A stretch of 64,000 nucleotides of DNA from assembly GCA_021014325.1 (NCBI GenBank), contig CM037461.1, positions 1,637,501-1,701,500 of the forward strand. Reading direction: 5' to 3'. Source of the stretch: Plazaster borealis. Taxonomy: Eukaryota > Echinodermata > Asteroidea > Forcipulatida > Labidiasteridae. How positions within the stretch are numbered: the stretch's first letter is position 1; every line of letters begins with the position of its first letter. The translations under genes were made by a program, and so were the position numbers. Positions 36,270-47,339 of this stretch are shown piece after piece. The notes beneath the pieces are model-generated. The model searched no databases and was not told where the DNA came from. It saw nothing but the letters and a program-made list of their open reading frames with translations.

Positions 36270-36490
36270 CTCACAATCTCCAGTCGATATGTGGTGCTCG
36301 AATCAGACATTTCAATCAATATTTGTTCTTCTTGCAACTTTTGTTTAAAAAGAAGAAGGCTAATTATCCGTTTACTTTATCATATAGTGTGTGTGCAAGT
36401 TGTGATTGTGCACTCTGCGCCGATTGGCAGTACAATCAGTCCCATCATGCATCACTATAACTACATCCTGAACAGAATTTGTACTAGCCC

Positions 36491-36893
36491 AAACATCTGA
36501 AGTCACACTTCGAGGCTCGTGAATAACACCAGAGATAAGCCATGAGCGATGGGCGGGATCCCGGTACTTGTACCTTTGACCTCGCATCCATTCATATGGC
36601 AGAGATTATTATTAGAGATTCGTGAAAACACACACGTGTACACGCATTACATTGTGTATGAACAACATTTATACAAACCTTCTGTACACGCACACAGAGC
36701 AGCAGACGATGGAAAAGTTCACGCTGTATGGTGGAGCTGACAAACACGTCACTTCGGAGCGGACCAATCATAACACAGATATGGAAAGCTTACGTCACTG
36801 CCCGTTTATTCAATGAAATCATTGTATCCAATGAAATCGCTGGGCCTGTAAGACCAATACCTGTCTTTATCCTTGCGGATAGGGACCAGTCTA
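36491..36893. repeat. Dispersed repeat R1, copy 2
   Basis: It starts AACATCTGAAGTCACACTTC and GAGGCTCGTGAATAAC and ends TTATCCTTGCGGATAGGGAC then CAGTCTA. It is slightly longer than copy 1, with an insertion near 36590. Confidence 0.7.
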
Positions 36894-37331
36894 TATTTGT
36901 ACAAGCTCATCAGCCTATCCCAGTGGTTTTGGATGAGACCGATGAGGGCCAAGCAAAGCACTATGTAACCTTCAATTGATGTGGTTTTATATCTTTGATG
37001 CAACTAAACATACACAATTTGGGTGACACAATACCCACCTCATGGAGTTGAATGGTTTTGAAGGGTTTGTCAACTCACTGTCAATTATTACCAAGAGTTT
37101 GAGCTTCAAGGTTTGAGTGGTTTGAGGGCTTCTTATAAACCATTAATATTATTGCGAAATACTAGTGTGATTTCTCTGTTTGTAAGTGAAAGGTTGGATT
37201 GTTGAAACAGTTGCATCGCTCTGAGTTAAATTTGATTAATTTGACGAGTCTTTATTGCATATGGACTTTACTATTAACATTTTATTTAACAGAGAACATA
37301 GTGACAAGTATCTTTCTTCCATTTTTAACAG

Positions 37332-37385
37332 ACCTGCAAAGATGAATCCTGAGCTATTGTGGAGCAAGGTGTATCAACCAATAAT
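37332..37385 (+). CDS. Internal exon of the unrecognised plus-strand gene
   Basis: A 54-bp segment lies between a polypyrimidine acceptor (TTCTTCCATTTTTAACAG) and a donor GTAAGT. It is open in phase 2-2 and reads RPAKMNPELLWSKVYQPI when joined to the end of exon 15544-15615. The shared phase and the smooth join support one transcript. The satellite, one element copy and one R1 copy would then all lie in the intron between them. The downstream partner must start in phase 2; none was identified. No family is recognised. Confidence 0.5.
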
Positions 37386-37422
37386 GTAAGTCAACCACCA
37401 TAAAAAAGACCTTCTGGCATTG

Positions 37423-37558
37423 AAGCCCAGTTCATGCTTCCTGCGAATGCTTTGTGCAAAGCTAATTTTCTTGCGTCACACTTGGAAAAACAGCGCATAC
37501 CGATTATTGCGTCACCAAAATTCGTATTCGCTTTCGCAGGAAGTATGAACCAGGCTTT
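37423..37558. repeat. MITE with AAGCC...TTCCTGCGAA inverted ends
   Basis: The left arm AAGCCCAGTTCATGCTTCCT and its continuation GCGAATGC are inverted at the right (TTCGCAGGAAGTATGAACCA then GGCTT). It is 136 bp and lies about 40 bp after the donor of exon 37332-37385. Confidence 0.7.
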
Positions 37559-37559
37559 A

Positions 37560-39100
37560 GTCTGTCAAATCAAACATTATTTATCGCCGCATCAGTGCAA
37601 AAACTTTGTATCTCGATTTTTCAAAAACGTTGTATCTCACAGGAAAATGCTCTGTGAAAAAAAACGTATCTTGGTGCGTACTTGTTTTGTGTGTATATCT
37701 GGGCTATTTTAGGTGAGATATGACATTTTGAAAGGATCAAACATACGCGGAACTTAATTGCTATTTTTGGAGATACATCATTTTTGCACTGATTTGTCAA
37801 AAATTCAAAACAATATCAAAATCTAAGAAACAATACTAATGTTTTGATTCTGAAAAAATTACACAATTTTGCTAAATAATATCTTAGATAGATGTTCTTG
37901 AACAGAAACGGTATGCCATTTTTATAACCCAAGCAAAATTTTGAAAATAAAGGAGGGGGCGTGGGGCGTAGTTGTAATAATTTTAAAGTGGTGAGACCAA
38001 TAACCACACAATTTGGTGACATTTTTTCAAATAATTATTATCTAGGGTCTTGGGCATCACAAACATAAACAAAATCTATTTCTAAATAATGTATAGTTTA
38101 CGGGTTCTTTCAAGGCTATTGGTGAAGACTGGAGATCACGGAAAATTTAGATTACTTACAAAATCGATAAAAGTAACTACATGGATATGTCGTGAAATGG
38201 CAGGAGTTGTGGGACAGATAAACTTAAATGGATGTTGAATCATACAGGCCTACTATTAGTGACCAAATTGTGCAGACTATTCCCGCTCACCACATTATAA
38301 AACACAATATCGGGAAGATGACTCCTGCCGATAGGTGGCGCTGTAATGATATAATCATCTCAATGATGATATAGGGCCTGCAGTTCCATAATTGAAACAT
38401 TGTTATGTTCTAAATTGTTCTTTTTTTATGAAGTAATACAATTTAGGCCTGAATGAAACACGTCATTAGTTTGGGACAACAATCTAGTTGTTTTTGTTGT
38501 TAACCTGTGTGCTGAAAAGGCTCAGCTGTTTTTTTAGATGATGAAAATGCAGACTTTAAATAAAGTCAGCAAAGTAAACATAAATGCATCCAATACATGT
38601 CATAGATAGTGCCTCGAAGAAAAAAAAATGCATACAGTGCAAACCACACATAGCATCAAATACAATGTATTTGAGACAAACAAATTATTCAGAATTGACA
38701 TATTTAACTACAAACAGGTTCAGAACAAAATCTTACAATTAATTATGTATTATTAATTTTAGTGTTTAATTTATAAAATTATGTAATACCAAGACAATCC
38801 AGATCAAGAGAAGGACCATCCAACAACACCAAATCTAAATTATGAACATTGATTAGTATATAAAGAAAACTGCGTATTTCATAATGTTACGCATTTATAT
38901 AGGTTTTTCGTACTATTTACAAATTGCTTTTTCCGACCCTTTTCCCAACTAGATATAGGGCCTACACCTAAAAGTGTTGTAATTTAGTAAACTAAACAGA
39001 GTCGATAATCGCCGGCACGTTAATCTGGATATCGCAGGTCAAGTCCCGCTCTGGTAAATTTGTCTTTGTTAGGAATCTAAATCTGACTCACTGACTATTG
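37560..39100. other. AT-rich non-coding stretch
   Basis: No exon or repeat with clear boundaries was seen. Frames are short and AT-biased. Confidence 0.35.
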
Positions 39101-39116
39101 ATCTTACCAATTTTAA

Positions 39117-39890
39117 TTGTGTTTGAATCAAACTAGGGATTTGGATGAACTTGATCACTGTTACAACACAACTCTTACAAAAGAATTTGATTGTCATGCG
39201 CCTCTACAAGTGAACACAATTACTGATATACTCACTGTACCATGGTTTAATGCTGAAGTTAAAGCTGACAAGAGGTGGATACGAATGGTGATACCGTAGA
39301 TTTGTTAATTTATAAGACAAAAGGAACCATAAGATTTTCTTAATGAATCAAGCTCGTCATGATTTCTATTATAACTTTATTAAGGTGAATAGTTGTAACT
39401 CTAGAAATATTGTTAACGCAGTAAGCAATCTCCTAAAATTACAAACACATTGTGATGTCTGATTTTAGTAATCCTCGTGACGTTTTGAGCAACTATGCCC
39501 CAGCAAATTGCTAACCAACACCAGTAAAAAAAAAAAAATCAAAAAATCAAAAACAAAAATCAGGCGTTCAGCCGGTTTGTGATTCATTACAATAATAAAC
39601 ACAAAGTACAGAGCTAATGAATTGGGTAGATTTTGTATTCAGAAGATTACTGATATTCACTCAAAGCTTAGCTCCGGTAATGTTCATGTAACCGTCTTTT
39701 GGAAAATGTTCACTGCTCACTTAACAAGATGTGAGAGCTCTTATTGATGAAGTTCGTTCGACCAAATGCCAACACAGCTCGTTAGTTGTCGGGATAGTTT
39801 ACTGCCTGTCCTTGAAAAGATCATCAATTTGTCTTTAGAAACTGGCGTTTTTGCTACAGATTGGAAAGAAAACTTAACCCTTTGTTTTAC
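39117..39890 (+). pseudogene. Degenerate LINE (CR1/L2-like) fragment
   Basis: The frame at 39117 reads CYNTTLTKEFDCHAPLQ and PWFNAEVKADKRW, matching the linker between endonuclease and reverse transcriptase of CR1/L2-like LINEs. Further on, in another frame, NQARHDFYYNFIK and NAVSNLLKL continue it. At 39766, MPTQLVSCRDSLLPVLEKII and NLSLETGVFATDWKE match the N-terminal edge of the reverse transcriptase. Stops and frameshifts break it, and the catalytic part is missing. It is interrupted by the inverted repeat arm at 39559. Confidence 0.65.
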
Positions 39891-40004
39891 ACTATTTTCT
39901 ACTTTCTTTGAGTTTTTTAGAAACTTTAATGTTGAATTTGATCATTTATCAACCTACAATACTCTGTGTTTATCAATGAATTACAAACCGGCTGAACGCC
40001 TGAT
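39559..40004. repeat. Inverted repeat pair (about 45-bp arms, 350 bp apart)
   Basis: ATCAGGCGTTCAGCCGGTTT at 39559 is inverted at the right as AAACCGGCTGAACGCCTGAT, ending at 40004. The outer parts (ACACAAAGTACAGAG / ACTCTGTGTTTATC) are diverged. The loop holds the second part of the LINE fragment. Confidence 0.6.
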
Positions 40005-40039
40005 GATCTGTTTAGTTTTTTGTTTTACCGGTAGTGGTT

Positions 40040-40330
40040 TGCTAGGGCATTGGTTGCTCAAAATGATCATCGACTAATGTCATAGTCAGATCATTGAATG
40101 ACCAGCAAGGTACTGGACTAAGCTTTAAAGTTGCTACAGACTAATAAAAAAAGTTGCTGGACTAAGCACAAATTGTGCTGGATCAATCGTATGAGACATC
40201 ATTTTAGTCTAATCACAGGACTAATTAAAACTAGTCTCATTTTAAGGTAAATCATTAGTCACGCTCTGTTTTTCGACTAATTAAAATCAGTCGTGTCACA
40301 CAATAACGCTGGTCAAAGAGTAATTTGTTT
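40040..40330. repeat. Dispersed repeat with GACTAAT motifs, copy 1
   Basis: It shares ATTGGTTGCTCAAAA, AATGTCATAGTCAGATCATT, GGTACT..ACTAAG and the end CACA(C)AATAACGCTGG with 48675-48905. Numerous ACTAAT/ATTAGTC motifs also recall 55560-55760 and the palindrome at 62132. Confidence 0.55.
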
Positions 40331-40749
40331 TATAGTCAAATTGACGATGCCACAGCCTGCAAATTTTTTTTTTCAATTATCCCGGGTACCAAAACTTTGG
40401 GCAAACCGGACACAAGCTAAAAACAAGAACCTACACAAGGTCCAAACCAATGCCAAATGGTAAACACATTAACTTGTCTTTTTATAGTCAAAGTATAGTT
40501 GCGCTTCCACCAATGTGACCTGCGGTCAGAATCATAGCCTCAGTAATTTTGGGAGTGCTATTGCAACTAAACAATTCACAAAATACAAGAAGATGTGTTC
40601 CGATCTGGGCGGAGTGCCCGAACACCTACACTCTATAAAATACCGGGTCAGAAATGACATGGATTCGGGTCTATTGTGGCCTGACCCTTTTCTGGGTCAG
40701 TATATGACTCGGACAGCGCTAGGTAATTATCGGAGGCCTTAATGTGTAT

Positions 40750-41087
40750 TAGCCTGAACATCTGACGTCACACTTCGAGGCTCGTGAATAACGCCAGATA
40801 CCAGCCTTCAGAGTCTGGCAGGATCCTGTCAGTCAATTCACACGAACATGTACCCAGTAAATAAAACACGCATGCATGTACAAACATTATGCACAAGCTG
40901 CATGCAGACGACCGACAGTGCAGGCTGACGAGCTATACGTCACCTCGGACCAGTCATAACACAGCTACGGAAAGCTTACGTCACTGCACGTAATCCAATG
41001 AAATCATTGTAGCAAATGAAATCATTGGGCCTGTAAGGCCAGTGCCTGTCTTTATCCTTGCGGATAAGACAGGGGACCAGTCTAAAT
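40750..41087. repeat. Dispersed repeat R1, copy 3
   Basis: It starts AGCCTGAACATCTGACGTCA and ends with the hairpin CTTTATCC-TTGC-GGATAAG, then ACAGGGGACCAGTCTAA. Confidence 0.75.
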
Positions 41088-41190
41088 GTGCAAAAGCCAA
41101 ATTAATTCAACCAGTAGCATATGAGTGACTTCAGCCATGAAGTAGGGTAGGCCTACCATTCCTGCAAACCAATAATCTGTGGAATTATAT

Positions 41191-41196
41191 TTTATT
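41191..41196 (-). promoter_or_regulatory. Possible polyadenylation signal of lectin copy B
   Basis: AATAAA on the minus strand lies about 415 bp after the stop at 41609. Copy C has lost this stretch. Confidence 0.25.
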
Positions 41197-41608
41197 TTTT
41201 AATGGCTTTTGTAGCTAAAACAAGTGGCTACACTTCCGTGTTTAAGCTAAACTGTTTTACGAGGTTTTAGCGAACGTGCAGTTGACATAATACAGCCATT
41301 GGCATTTGGTAGAATTTGATAGCCAATCGAAGAACTAGCTTCGTGATCGCTCGCCCACGTTTTGGGATATTCGGCCATGAAATGGTCTATAGATAGAGCT
41401 CCACTAACCCATCTTGTGCTGTCGGCTGCTTTCTAATATTTTGGTTGCAACCGGTAATGGGTGAACCCTGACACCCGGAATCCGGGTCAATTCTGACCCA
41501 GGAGTTTTAGATCGCGTACTTGTGTTCTCGTACGTACTGCCCGTTAATGCCTATCAGACGGATGTACCCAAACCTCAGGTCACAAAACTCAACAAACTGG
41601 GTCGATGT

Positions 41609-41733
41609 TTAATGTATCTTATCTGGTATCTTACAGATAAAGGGATATTTAGGGTGATCCACCGTGCTGGAACCATCTTGCTGGTAGCCATGGGTGTAGT
41701 TGACCAAACTGCCCTCTGCCAATACAGATATCC
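41609..41733 (-). CDS. Lectin copy B, exon 5: C-terminal half of C-type lectin domain
   Basis: On the minus strand a strong acceptor (CCTGTTCCTTCACTTGATCCTGCAG) precedes 125 bp in phase 1, ending in TAA. The residues correspond to 461-501 of the joined protein: GISVLAEGSLVNYTHGY..., then HPKYPFICKI and PDKIH. PFICK is the canonical CTLD end, and Cys494 is the expected disulfide partner of Cys53 in exon 1. The middle W-x-DG signature seen in copy A is changed to VLAEG here, so any residual sugar site is probably lost. No EPN/QPD or WND motif is present. It is almost identical to copy C apart from YTHGYQQ versus YTLTYGHQQ. Confidence 0.75.
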
Positions 41734-42023
41734 CTGCAGGATCAAGTGAAGGAACAGGTGGAAATAAATGTTAGACAATTAAGTACATGCAGTCTTTCTG
41801 TACTTGGTAAATCTGTCATGTTGCACAAACAAACGTTTTTGATTGTTTTCCACTTTGATTATATTTATTTTTTTGTACGGTCAAAAACAAGCTTGAGAAA
41901 ATAAAATTGACCCCACATTGAATACGTCAACATTGTTCAAAAATGGCGTAGGAAACTGAAGTAGCCGAAGTAGGGGTTGAATCTTCGTGAATAATATGCT
42001 CGTATTTTATTACAGACACTTAC

Positions 42024-42071
42024 CAGTAGGCCCAAGTCCCTGGTCGCTCATGCTGAACGTCGTTCCATGGC
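42024..42071 (-). CDS. Lectin copy B, exon 4: short linker exon
   Basis: A 48-bp phase 1-1 exon has acceptor TTTTATCAATACAG and donor GTAAGTGT. It encodes GHGTTFSMSDQGLGPT, residues 445-460 of the joined protein. It is Gly/Ser/Thr-rich with no cysteine and is likely a flexible tether between the Ig domain and the last exon. It is identical in copy C (63454-63501) and homologous to 5353-5394. Confidence 0.65.
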
Positions 42072-42184
42072 CTGTATTGATAAAACATGCCAAGGTAAGT
42101 TTATTCTGATTGTATTGGCTTTATACATGTATGTTCATACAGTTGTAACAAGTATATGGGATTTGAGGCAATGCATGGTGAGGT

Positions 42185-42455
42185 ATCAATGTATATTCGG
42201 TTTGCGGTAACACCATGTGCATATCTACTTTGATGTGTAGATTCTGTTCTTTGAGAACTTGTCTTGCTATGTATTCTATTGCCGTAGTATTCTATTGTGA
42301 GTAGATTTCGGAATTCGGGACACTACCAAGTTCTGAAAAGAACTGTCTTGCTTCTTAACTACTACCTGTAGTCAATAACTTCACTGCCGCGGAGTGAGTT
42401 CCAAATTTGTCTTAACGTTTCGACTAGCTTGCTCTAGTCATCGTCAGGAGACAGG
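42185..42455 (-). mobile_element. Penelope-like or retrozyme-like repeat tail, copy 2
   Basis: It shares TTCGGTTTGCGGTAACACCA and the terminal GCCGCGGAGTGAGTTC plus hairpin with 8570-8757 and 63625-63975. It lies in the intron between the linker and Ig exons of copy B. Confidence 0.45.
42409..42452 (-). ncRNA. Hammerhead-ribozyme-like motif, copy 2
   Basis: On the minus strand CTGACGA, stem II GACTAG/CTAGTC, GAAA and CGTT are conserved. Stem I is GTCTC against AAGAC, so the pair next to the cleavage site is a C-A mismatch. This copy is probably less active than 8711-8754. Confidence 0.4.
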
Positions 42456-42539
42456 GTTTTATAAACAAGGTTTTATATTTGACCATGCGGACTTGGAATT
42501 AGTGCCTCTTATGCAGTATTGCTTTTAGCGCATACTAAC

Positions 42540-42827
42540 CTTTATAGATCAACACAGATGCATTGTTGGATCCAGCCAGAGCTGTGCATGCTATGGCCAT
42601 AGGACTGACTTGACTTGAACTCATCACCAATGTTGAGCGAACTACACACGTAGATACATTCACCGATTGGATCGTGTAGCCATCTCCTGAAGCGTCTAAA
42701 TTCTCCCAACTATCGGTTTGTTTGTGGTACAGACTCCACGTGATGATCGGCCCAGATGCGTCGCTAGCCGTGCACTCGTACTCGAGATCGCTCTTCATAA
42801 CCAGACGACGTACTCGTAAATCCCACT
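42540..42827 (-). CDS. Lectin copy B, exon 3: Ig-like domain
   Basis: A 288-bp phase 1-1 exon has acceptor GTTTGTTTTCAG and donor GTTAGT. It covers residues 349-444 of the joined protein and starts EWDLRVRRLVMKSDLEYEC. The B-strand Cys (YEC), core Trp (ITWSLY) and F-strand Cys (IACTAL) define an Ig fold of about 90 residues. NVSTC and NNAS are possible N-glycosylation sites. Compared with copy A (5806-6093) only about 11 of 275 bases differ. Ig domains of this kind usually mediate protein contacts outside the cell. Confidence 0.85.
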
Positions 42828-43050
42828 CTGAAAACAAACCACCATCACGTTGTGAGAAAAAAAATCTATCTTTAAATTGCATTCATTGAGATCAAAGTAA
42901 AAAGTTAAAATAACAAATGTTGTTTATGCTGGAAAAACAACGTGGGAAAATAACGCAAGTTAATAAAAACAGACCTGCCTCCCGTCCTCTATTAAATTGT
43001 CGCGGTCCCCGCTTCCAAATTCATAGGATTCTAACTGCCTCTAGCTACCA

Positions 43051-43230
43051 GGCAATCTCGGTGGTCTAGTTGGTAAGACATTTGCTCTAGAATGGCAAAG
43101 GTCGTGGGTTCGAATCCCACCCAAGTAATATGCCTCTGATTTTTTCCACAGGACTCGGGAGAGTACACAGTGCTTTACACACATCGTTGTACGGGTAAAA
43201 CCAATTATAATACCCACGTGACTGTTCCAC
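43051..43230 (+). mobile_element. tRNA-derived SINE, copy 1
   Basis: It has a tRNA-like head with box A (GTGGTCTAGTTGGTAAGA) and a perfect box B (GGTTCGAATCC at 43107-43117). A non-tRNA body follows: CACAGGACTCGGGAGAGTAC...TGTACGGGTAAAACCAA. Homologous to 57941-58110. The tail beyond the T-arm and the imperfect acceptor stem exclude a working tRNA gene. Confidence 0.75.
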
Positions 43231-43283
43231 GACCAACCATAATGTATAAACTCTCCAAGGGATTGATTAATTATGATTTAATG

Positions 43284-43413
43284 TTTCTGGTTGTTGAGAC
43301 AAGTCATTACCAGAATTACAAATATTTTCCCAAATATTTGGTCATTACCAGAATTACAAATATTTTCCCAAATATTTGTAATTCTGGTAATGACTTGTCT
43401 CAACAACCAGAAA
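43284..43413. repeat. Near-perfect hairpin with internal duplication
   Basis: TTTCTGGTTGTTGAGACAAG opens the left arm and CTTGTCTCAACAACCAGAAA closes the right arm. Inside, GTCATTACCAGAATTACAAA plus TATTTTCCCAAATATTT occurs twice in direct order before the inverted copy. It lies in the LamG-Ig intron of copy B, about 45 bp from the LamG exon. Confidence 0.8.
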
Positions 43414-43456
43414 GTAAACTAACATTTTAAACTTCTTGATATTTGTTTTTACTCAC

Positions 43457-44179
43457 CGCGTGATCCACAAGAGTAAATATTATGTATCTGTTGTTTGGTA
43501 AGAAGACCGGCAAACACCGCCAGGTGACTGTAAGCAGCAGAGCCACCCCATGTACGAGAATCGTGTTCCTTGTCGCAATTGTTGCTCATACCCAAGTATA
43601 GCTTTGTGCAACCATCAGTAAGGCTTGCTTGCACTCTGGTAGATGTATCACTCGCAATGATTACACCATCAACGAAGAGCTCAAGAGCGTCATCACCCAC
43701 CGCAGTGTCGTTGTCAAAAGAAAAAGTCAGGTGAAACCATTTGTTTTGGGGTATATTTGCTGGGTCGTATGCCTTGGTGTAAGTAAATGTCGATGTTCGG
43801 ATTCCATACATAAACATGTTGTTTTGAAACAAAAAAGTAAGACCCCTGGCCATATTTGTTTGTCCTCCAGAGCTGATGTAATACCTGCTACCAGTGAAGC
43901 CTGATGACGTATCTATATTGAGCCATAAAGACCACGTCATATTTCCACAGAGACCCAGGTCAGAGATACAGGTCCCACTGAAGTCACCAATGTTTAAGTA
44001 TGAACCTGTTTTAGCATACACAGCGCAACTATGATCAACTACGTCAGGAGCAGGAACTATTTGAATCAGGCTCGTATCTCCAGCGAGTTGGTACCAGTCT
44101 CCACTTACTGCAACGGAGTCACATGACGTGACGTGGCTCTTCACAGGTCCCAGGGTTCGGTGTAGAATCGGAACAACAT
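43457..44179 (-). CDS. Lectin copy B, exon 2: LamG/concanavalin-like domain
   Basis: A 723-bp phase 1-1 exon has acceptor TTTTTCCTTTGCAG and donor GTGAGT. It covers residues 108-348 of the joined protein and begins DVVPILHRTLGPVKSHV. The landmarks are GDWYQLAGD, GSYLNIGDF, LCGNMTWSLWLNID, KWFHLTFSFD, LELFVDG, LYLGMSNNC and AYSHLAVFAGLLTKQQI, ending YSCGSRG. This is the LamG-3/jelly-roll pattern in full length for one domain. Even cysteines at both ends (SCDS, SCGS) could form a closing disulfide. A hairpin (43284) and a SINE follow in the next intron; the Ty3/gypsy remnant starts about 300 bp upstream in intron 1. Confidence 0.88.
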
Positions 44180-44324
44180 CTGCAAAGGAAAAAGGAAGCT
44201 CATGGATGTATGTTTTTTATTTGTACAAGACAGACAGTTTTGGGACGTCAAACTTACGTTATGATTAGTTCTACGCGATCTTTGATTAATAGTTGACATA
44301 ATTGTCCAGTCAAAACAGTGGTTG

Positions 44325-44360
44325 ACCCACCACTAATTGCAACATACTTCTTTTTCATTG
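44325..44360. repeat. Short dispersed repeat piece (inverted copy at 56226-56262)
   Basis: TTGACCCACCACTAATTGCA followed by ACATA matches, in reverse complement, TGCAATTAGTGGTGGGTTGA near 56230. It is probably the end of a further dispersed element. Confidence 0.4.
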
Positions 44361-44489
44361 CTATGCATTTTAGATATGTCACCGCAACACCATACTAAAA
44401 GTCTACTTAAATATTTGTAATGGAAAGGCTGCAAATTTGTTAGCTTTCGCCACTATAAGAAAAACCGATCTCCTGTTTTACTTCTGTTT

Positions 44490-47339
44490 CTAACCAGCCA
44501 GTATGGACAAATGGAGTGTCCAGAAACATGTTATCATTGATTGGGCGGGCGTTCCTGGCAAACCCTTAATAAATCGTCTGTAGTATGATGCAAGGCCCAG
44601 GAAGTTTCGCACGTCAGTGACCAACATTGGTTGCGTCCAGTCTTCTACAGCAAGAACCTTTTCGGGGTCCGTTGCAACTCCTTCCGTCGACACGACATGG
44701 CCGAGGAATTCCAACTTCCTTCTCAAAAGCTTACATTTTCTTAGCTTCAGGTTAAGATTTGCTGCTTGTATAGTCTTCCCAGAACCGAGCACAGTCTATG
44801 TATGTGCTGTTCAAATGATTTGCCAACAACTATAACATCATCGAGGTACAGTAACGCCACTTGCCACTGAAGGCCGTCCAGCACTCTTTCCATTAGGCGT
44901 TCGAACGTAGAGGGCGCATTACATAGCCCAAATGGCATTGTAACAAACTGATACGGTCCACCACGTCCAGTGCTGAAAGGGGTCTTGTGACTGTCTTCTT
45001 CAGCTACTTCAACCTGCCAATAGCCGGAGGCGAGATCCAGTGTTGAAAAAAACTGTGATCCGGCTAAGGAGTCCAAATTGTCCTCAATGCATGGCAGGGG
45101 ATGAGCGTCTTTTTTGTCACCTCGTTGAGTTTCCTTTAATCGATACAGAATCTGACGGATTATTATTAATTTTTTTAACAACTCGAAAGGGGAACACAAA
45201 GGGCCATCGGAGGGCTCGATTATGCCCCAAGAAACATCTTTGCCACCTCCTCGTCTGCTATTTCTCGCTAGCTCAGGGGAATTGTTCTTGGCCTTTGTCG
45301 AATTGGTGGCACATTCTCGGCCACTGTGCTGTTTTGCGGTGTTGGTTCTACCGATGTCATCGTCCACCCTAGAGAATACACCGTCGTACTTCCGGAGAAA
45401 CAGTTTTAATTGATCTTTTTCACCAGAAGTTAGACCTTCACAACTCAGTTCGGTCAAGAGATCGGTCAAGTGTTCTGGTACTTCTAACACAACTTCGTTG
45501 TCAATGTCTTTCCCTGCGTCGTGAACCTTGTTGACAACACCGACCAGCGGGTGATTATTAAACGTCGCCATGCTGTATACCGGGTCAGCGTTGCCGTGTC
45601 TGTACCTTTCATGAGAACCTGAGGCTGAGTAGACAAATTCATGATCCTTACTGGAACCACATGGCGTGTAGTGTCAACCAGGGCACTGGCAACCAAAATA
45701 GTGTGGTCCTTTGCCAGGCTATCTCTGTTATGGAGCAAACCCCATGTATGCGTGGCTCTTGAGTCATCGTTTACAACCTGACATCCGAGAAGAACTTCCG
45801 TCATAGGTGGTACTATAACAGTTTCCATCAGTCGGACACGGTTGACTGTCGGCACCTCTGCACAAGGATGCATCGGTATATTGTAAGTACCAACTTGCAG
45901 ACACTCGTCCTCCCAGAGCGAGGTGCATTTGTGTTTTCTCAAGAAGTCTAGACCAAGTATTGCATTGTCACTGACATCTGCCACCCACATAGTGTGTTCC
46001 AGTTTGCACCCACCTATTGATATGTTCATTTCGGCTCGACCGGATATTTTGAGTTTACTCCCATCTGCCTGACGGAATGTACGGTCGGGAGGAGTCAGCT
46101 TTGTTTTTTAGTCGTTGGCTATAAACAATCGGGTGGAAACAAAACTCTCAGTCGTTCCGGTGTCTATGAGGTAGGTCGAAGTCAGGTCCAGTAGTTTTCC
46201 ATGCACATACAAACCAGTTATCTTTGACGAAGTTGAACCCAACCCATATCCTCGGTCTGATGACTTTTTCGAAATGTCAGTGTCATTCTTCTTACCGTCG
46301 CCATCTGTGGCCTTGACAGCCCTAGACCGACCAGCTTTCAGTGCCCTAAGCCAAGCTTTGGCTTCGTTAGTTATTTCGTGTGCGTCATCCAAGGTCTTTG
46401 GTTTTCCTTGAAACAGGGCTTGTTTCAGCTCAACGTCCTCCAATGCATTCTTGAATTCTTCAATAGTGAACTCCTGTTGAACTTCCACCCCACTGCCAGG
46501 TTACGCACGCCTCACCAGTTTTCTAATAGCTTGGCCTAGTTCAGCAAGCGTTTTACCTGGTCGTCGTCTTCTCGATTTCAGTTCCGCTCTATGTCTTACT
46601 TGCTGTCTTTCTGATCCAAAACGGCGTTCTAAGGCTTTAACTAAGTCCTCATAGTTTGACTGTGATCCTTTACCGTGAGAGCAAGCTAACTTCAGCGCTG
46701 GGTCCTTCAAAGCCACCAGAAAGTAGTCGGCCATCTCAAGCTTGCTCCATTTGTTTATCGCCACTCTCTCGAAATGTACAAGATACTCCTCGAGGCCAGA
46801 AGAACCATCAAATTCACGGGCCTTGACCCTCGGTGCTTTCGTAGAGTGGGCCCCGTCCTGAGGACAACGATCCGTGTAAACAGCAGGGCTACCGCTGCGA
46901 GCGGTCTCCATGTGTTTCCCGGTCACGTGTCCAGAACTAAACCTGGCTCCAGCGACTGCCACGGAGACAAAAAGATGCGGACTACGTGGCTTCTGACCTG
47001 ATCCGTACTCTCGACGTCGTTAGCTATGGATTCAGCAAATTCAGCGTGTAACTGTCTCTTCGGCTCATCCAACATTCGGTCAAAACCAGTTGTCCTTTCT
47101 CGGTGACACTTACTTCGGTAGCGTTGGTTAACTGCAGGTGACGTTGAGTCGTCCAAGGTTGATCTAGGCCGTTCCGTTTATCGGGGGTGCTCTATCGCTG
47201 TTGCTTGACTGTCTTTTGGTCTGTTAGTGCAGCCTTAATCTCCATCAAAGTCTTCCCAATATCTTCAAAGGTCCGATAACTTGCCATCCTTCTCATTAAG
47301 GTTTATCCGTTGAAATAGAATCCCACCGCTGCCACCAAT
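44490..47339 (-). mobile_element. Truncated Ty3/gypsy retrotransposon (gag-pro-RT remnant)
   Basis: It reads on the minus strand in pieces. A gag-like part lies at 46962-46501 (DGSSGLEEYLVHFERVAINK) and continues in another frame at 46488. A protease part at 46108-46250 has the DTG active site (LIDTGTTESFVS) and, later, ILGLDFLRKH. The reverse transcriptase at 45571-44747 has FFSTLDLASGYWQVEV, MPFGLCNAPSTFERLM and YLDDVIV. Its C-terminal part in a new frame at 44792-44490 has FLGHVVSTEGVATDPEKV and NFLGLASYYRRF. RNase H, integrase and the second LTR are missing, and several frameshifts break the frames. It sits in the first intron of lectin copy B. Confidence 0.9.
47318..47337 (-). other. Putative primer-binding site of the gypsy element
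   Basis: Directly inside the LTR on the minus strand lies TGGTGGCAGCGGTGGGAT, the position and general form of a tRNA primer site in Ty3/gypsy elements. The tRNA was not identified. Confidence 0.45.

Larger units (their letters stand above)
40729..42470. repeat. Segmental duplication unit (partner 62385-64000)
   Basis: From ATCGGAGGCCT through R1, the last exon, the linker exon and the ribozyme-bearing tail, this stretch is nearly collinear with 62385-64000. The right-hand copy has lost about 290 bp (corresponding to 40902-41200) and has small insertions near 63710-63780. It carries exons 4 and 5 of lectin copies B and C. Confidence 0.85.
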
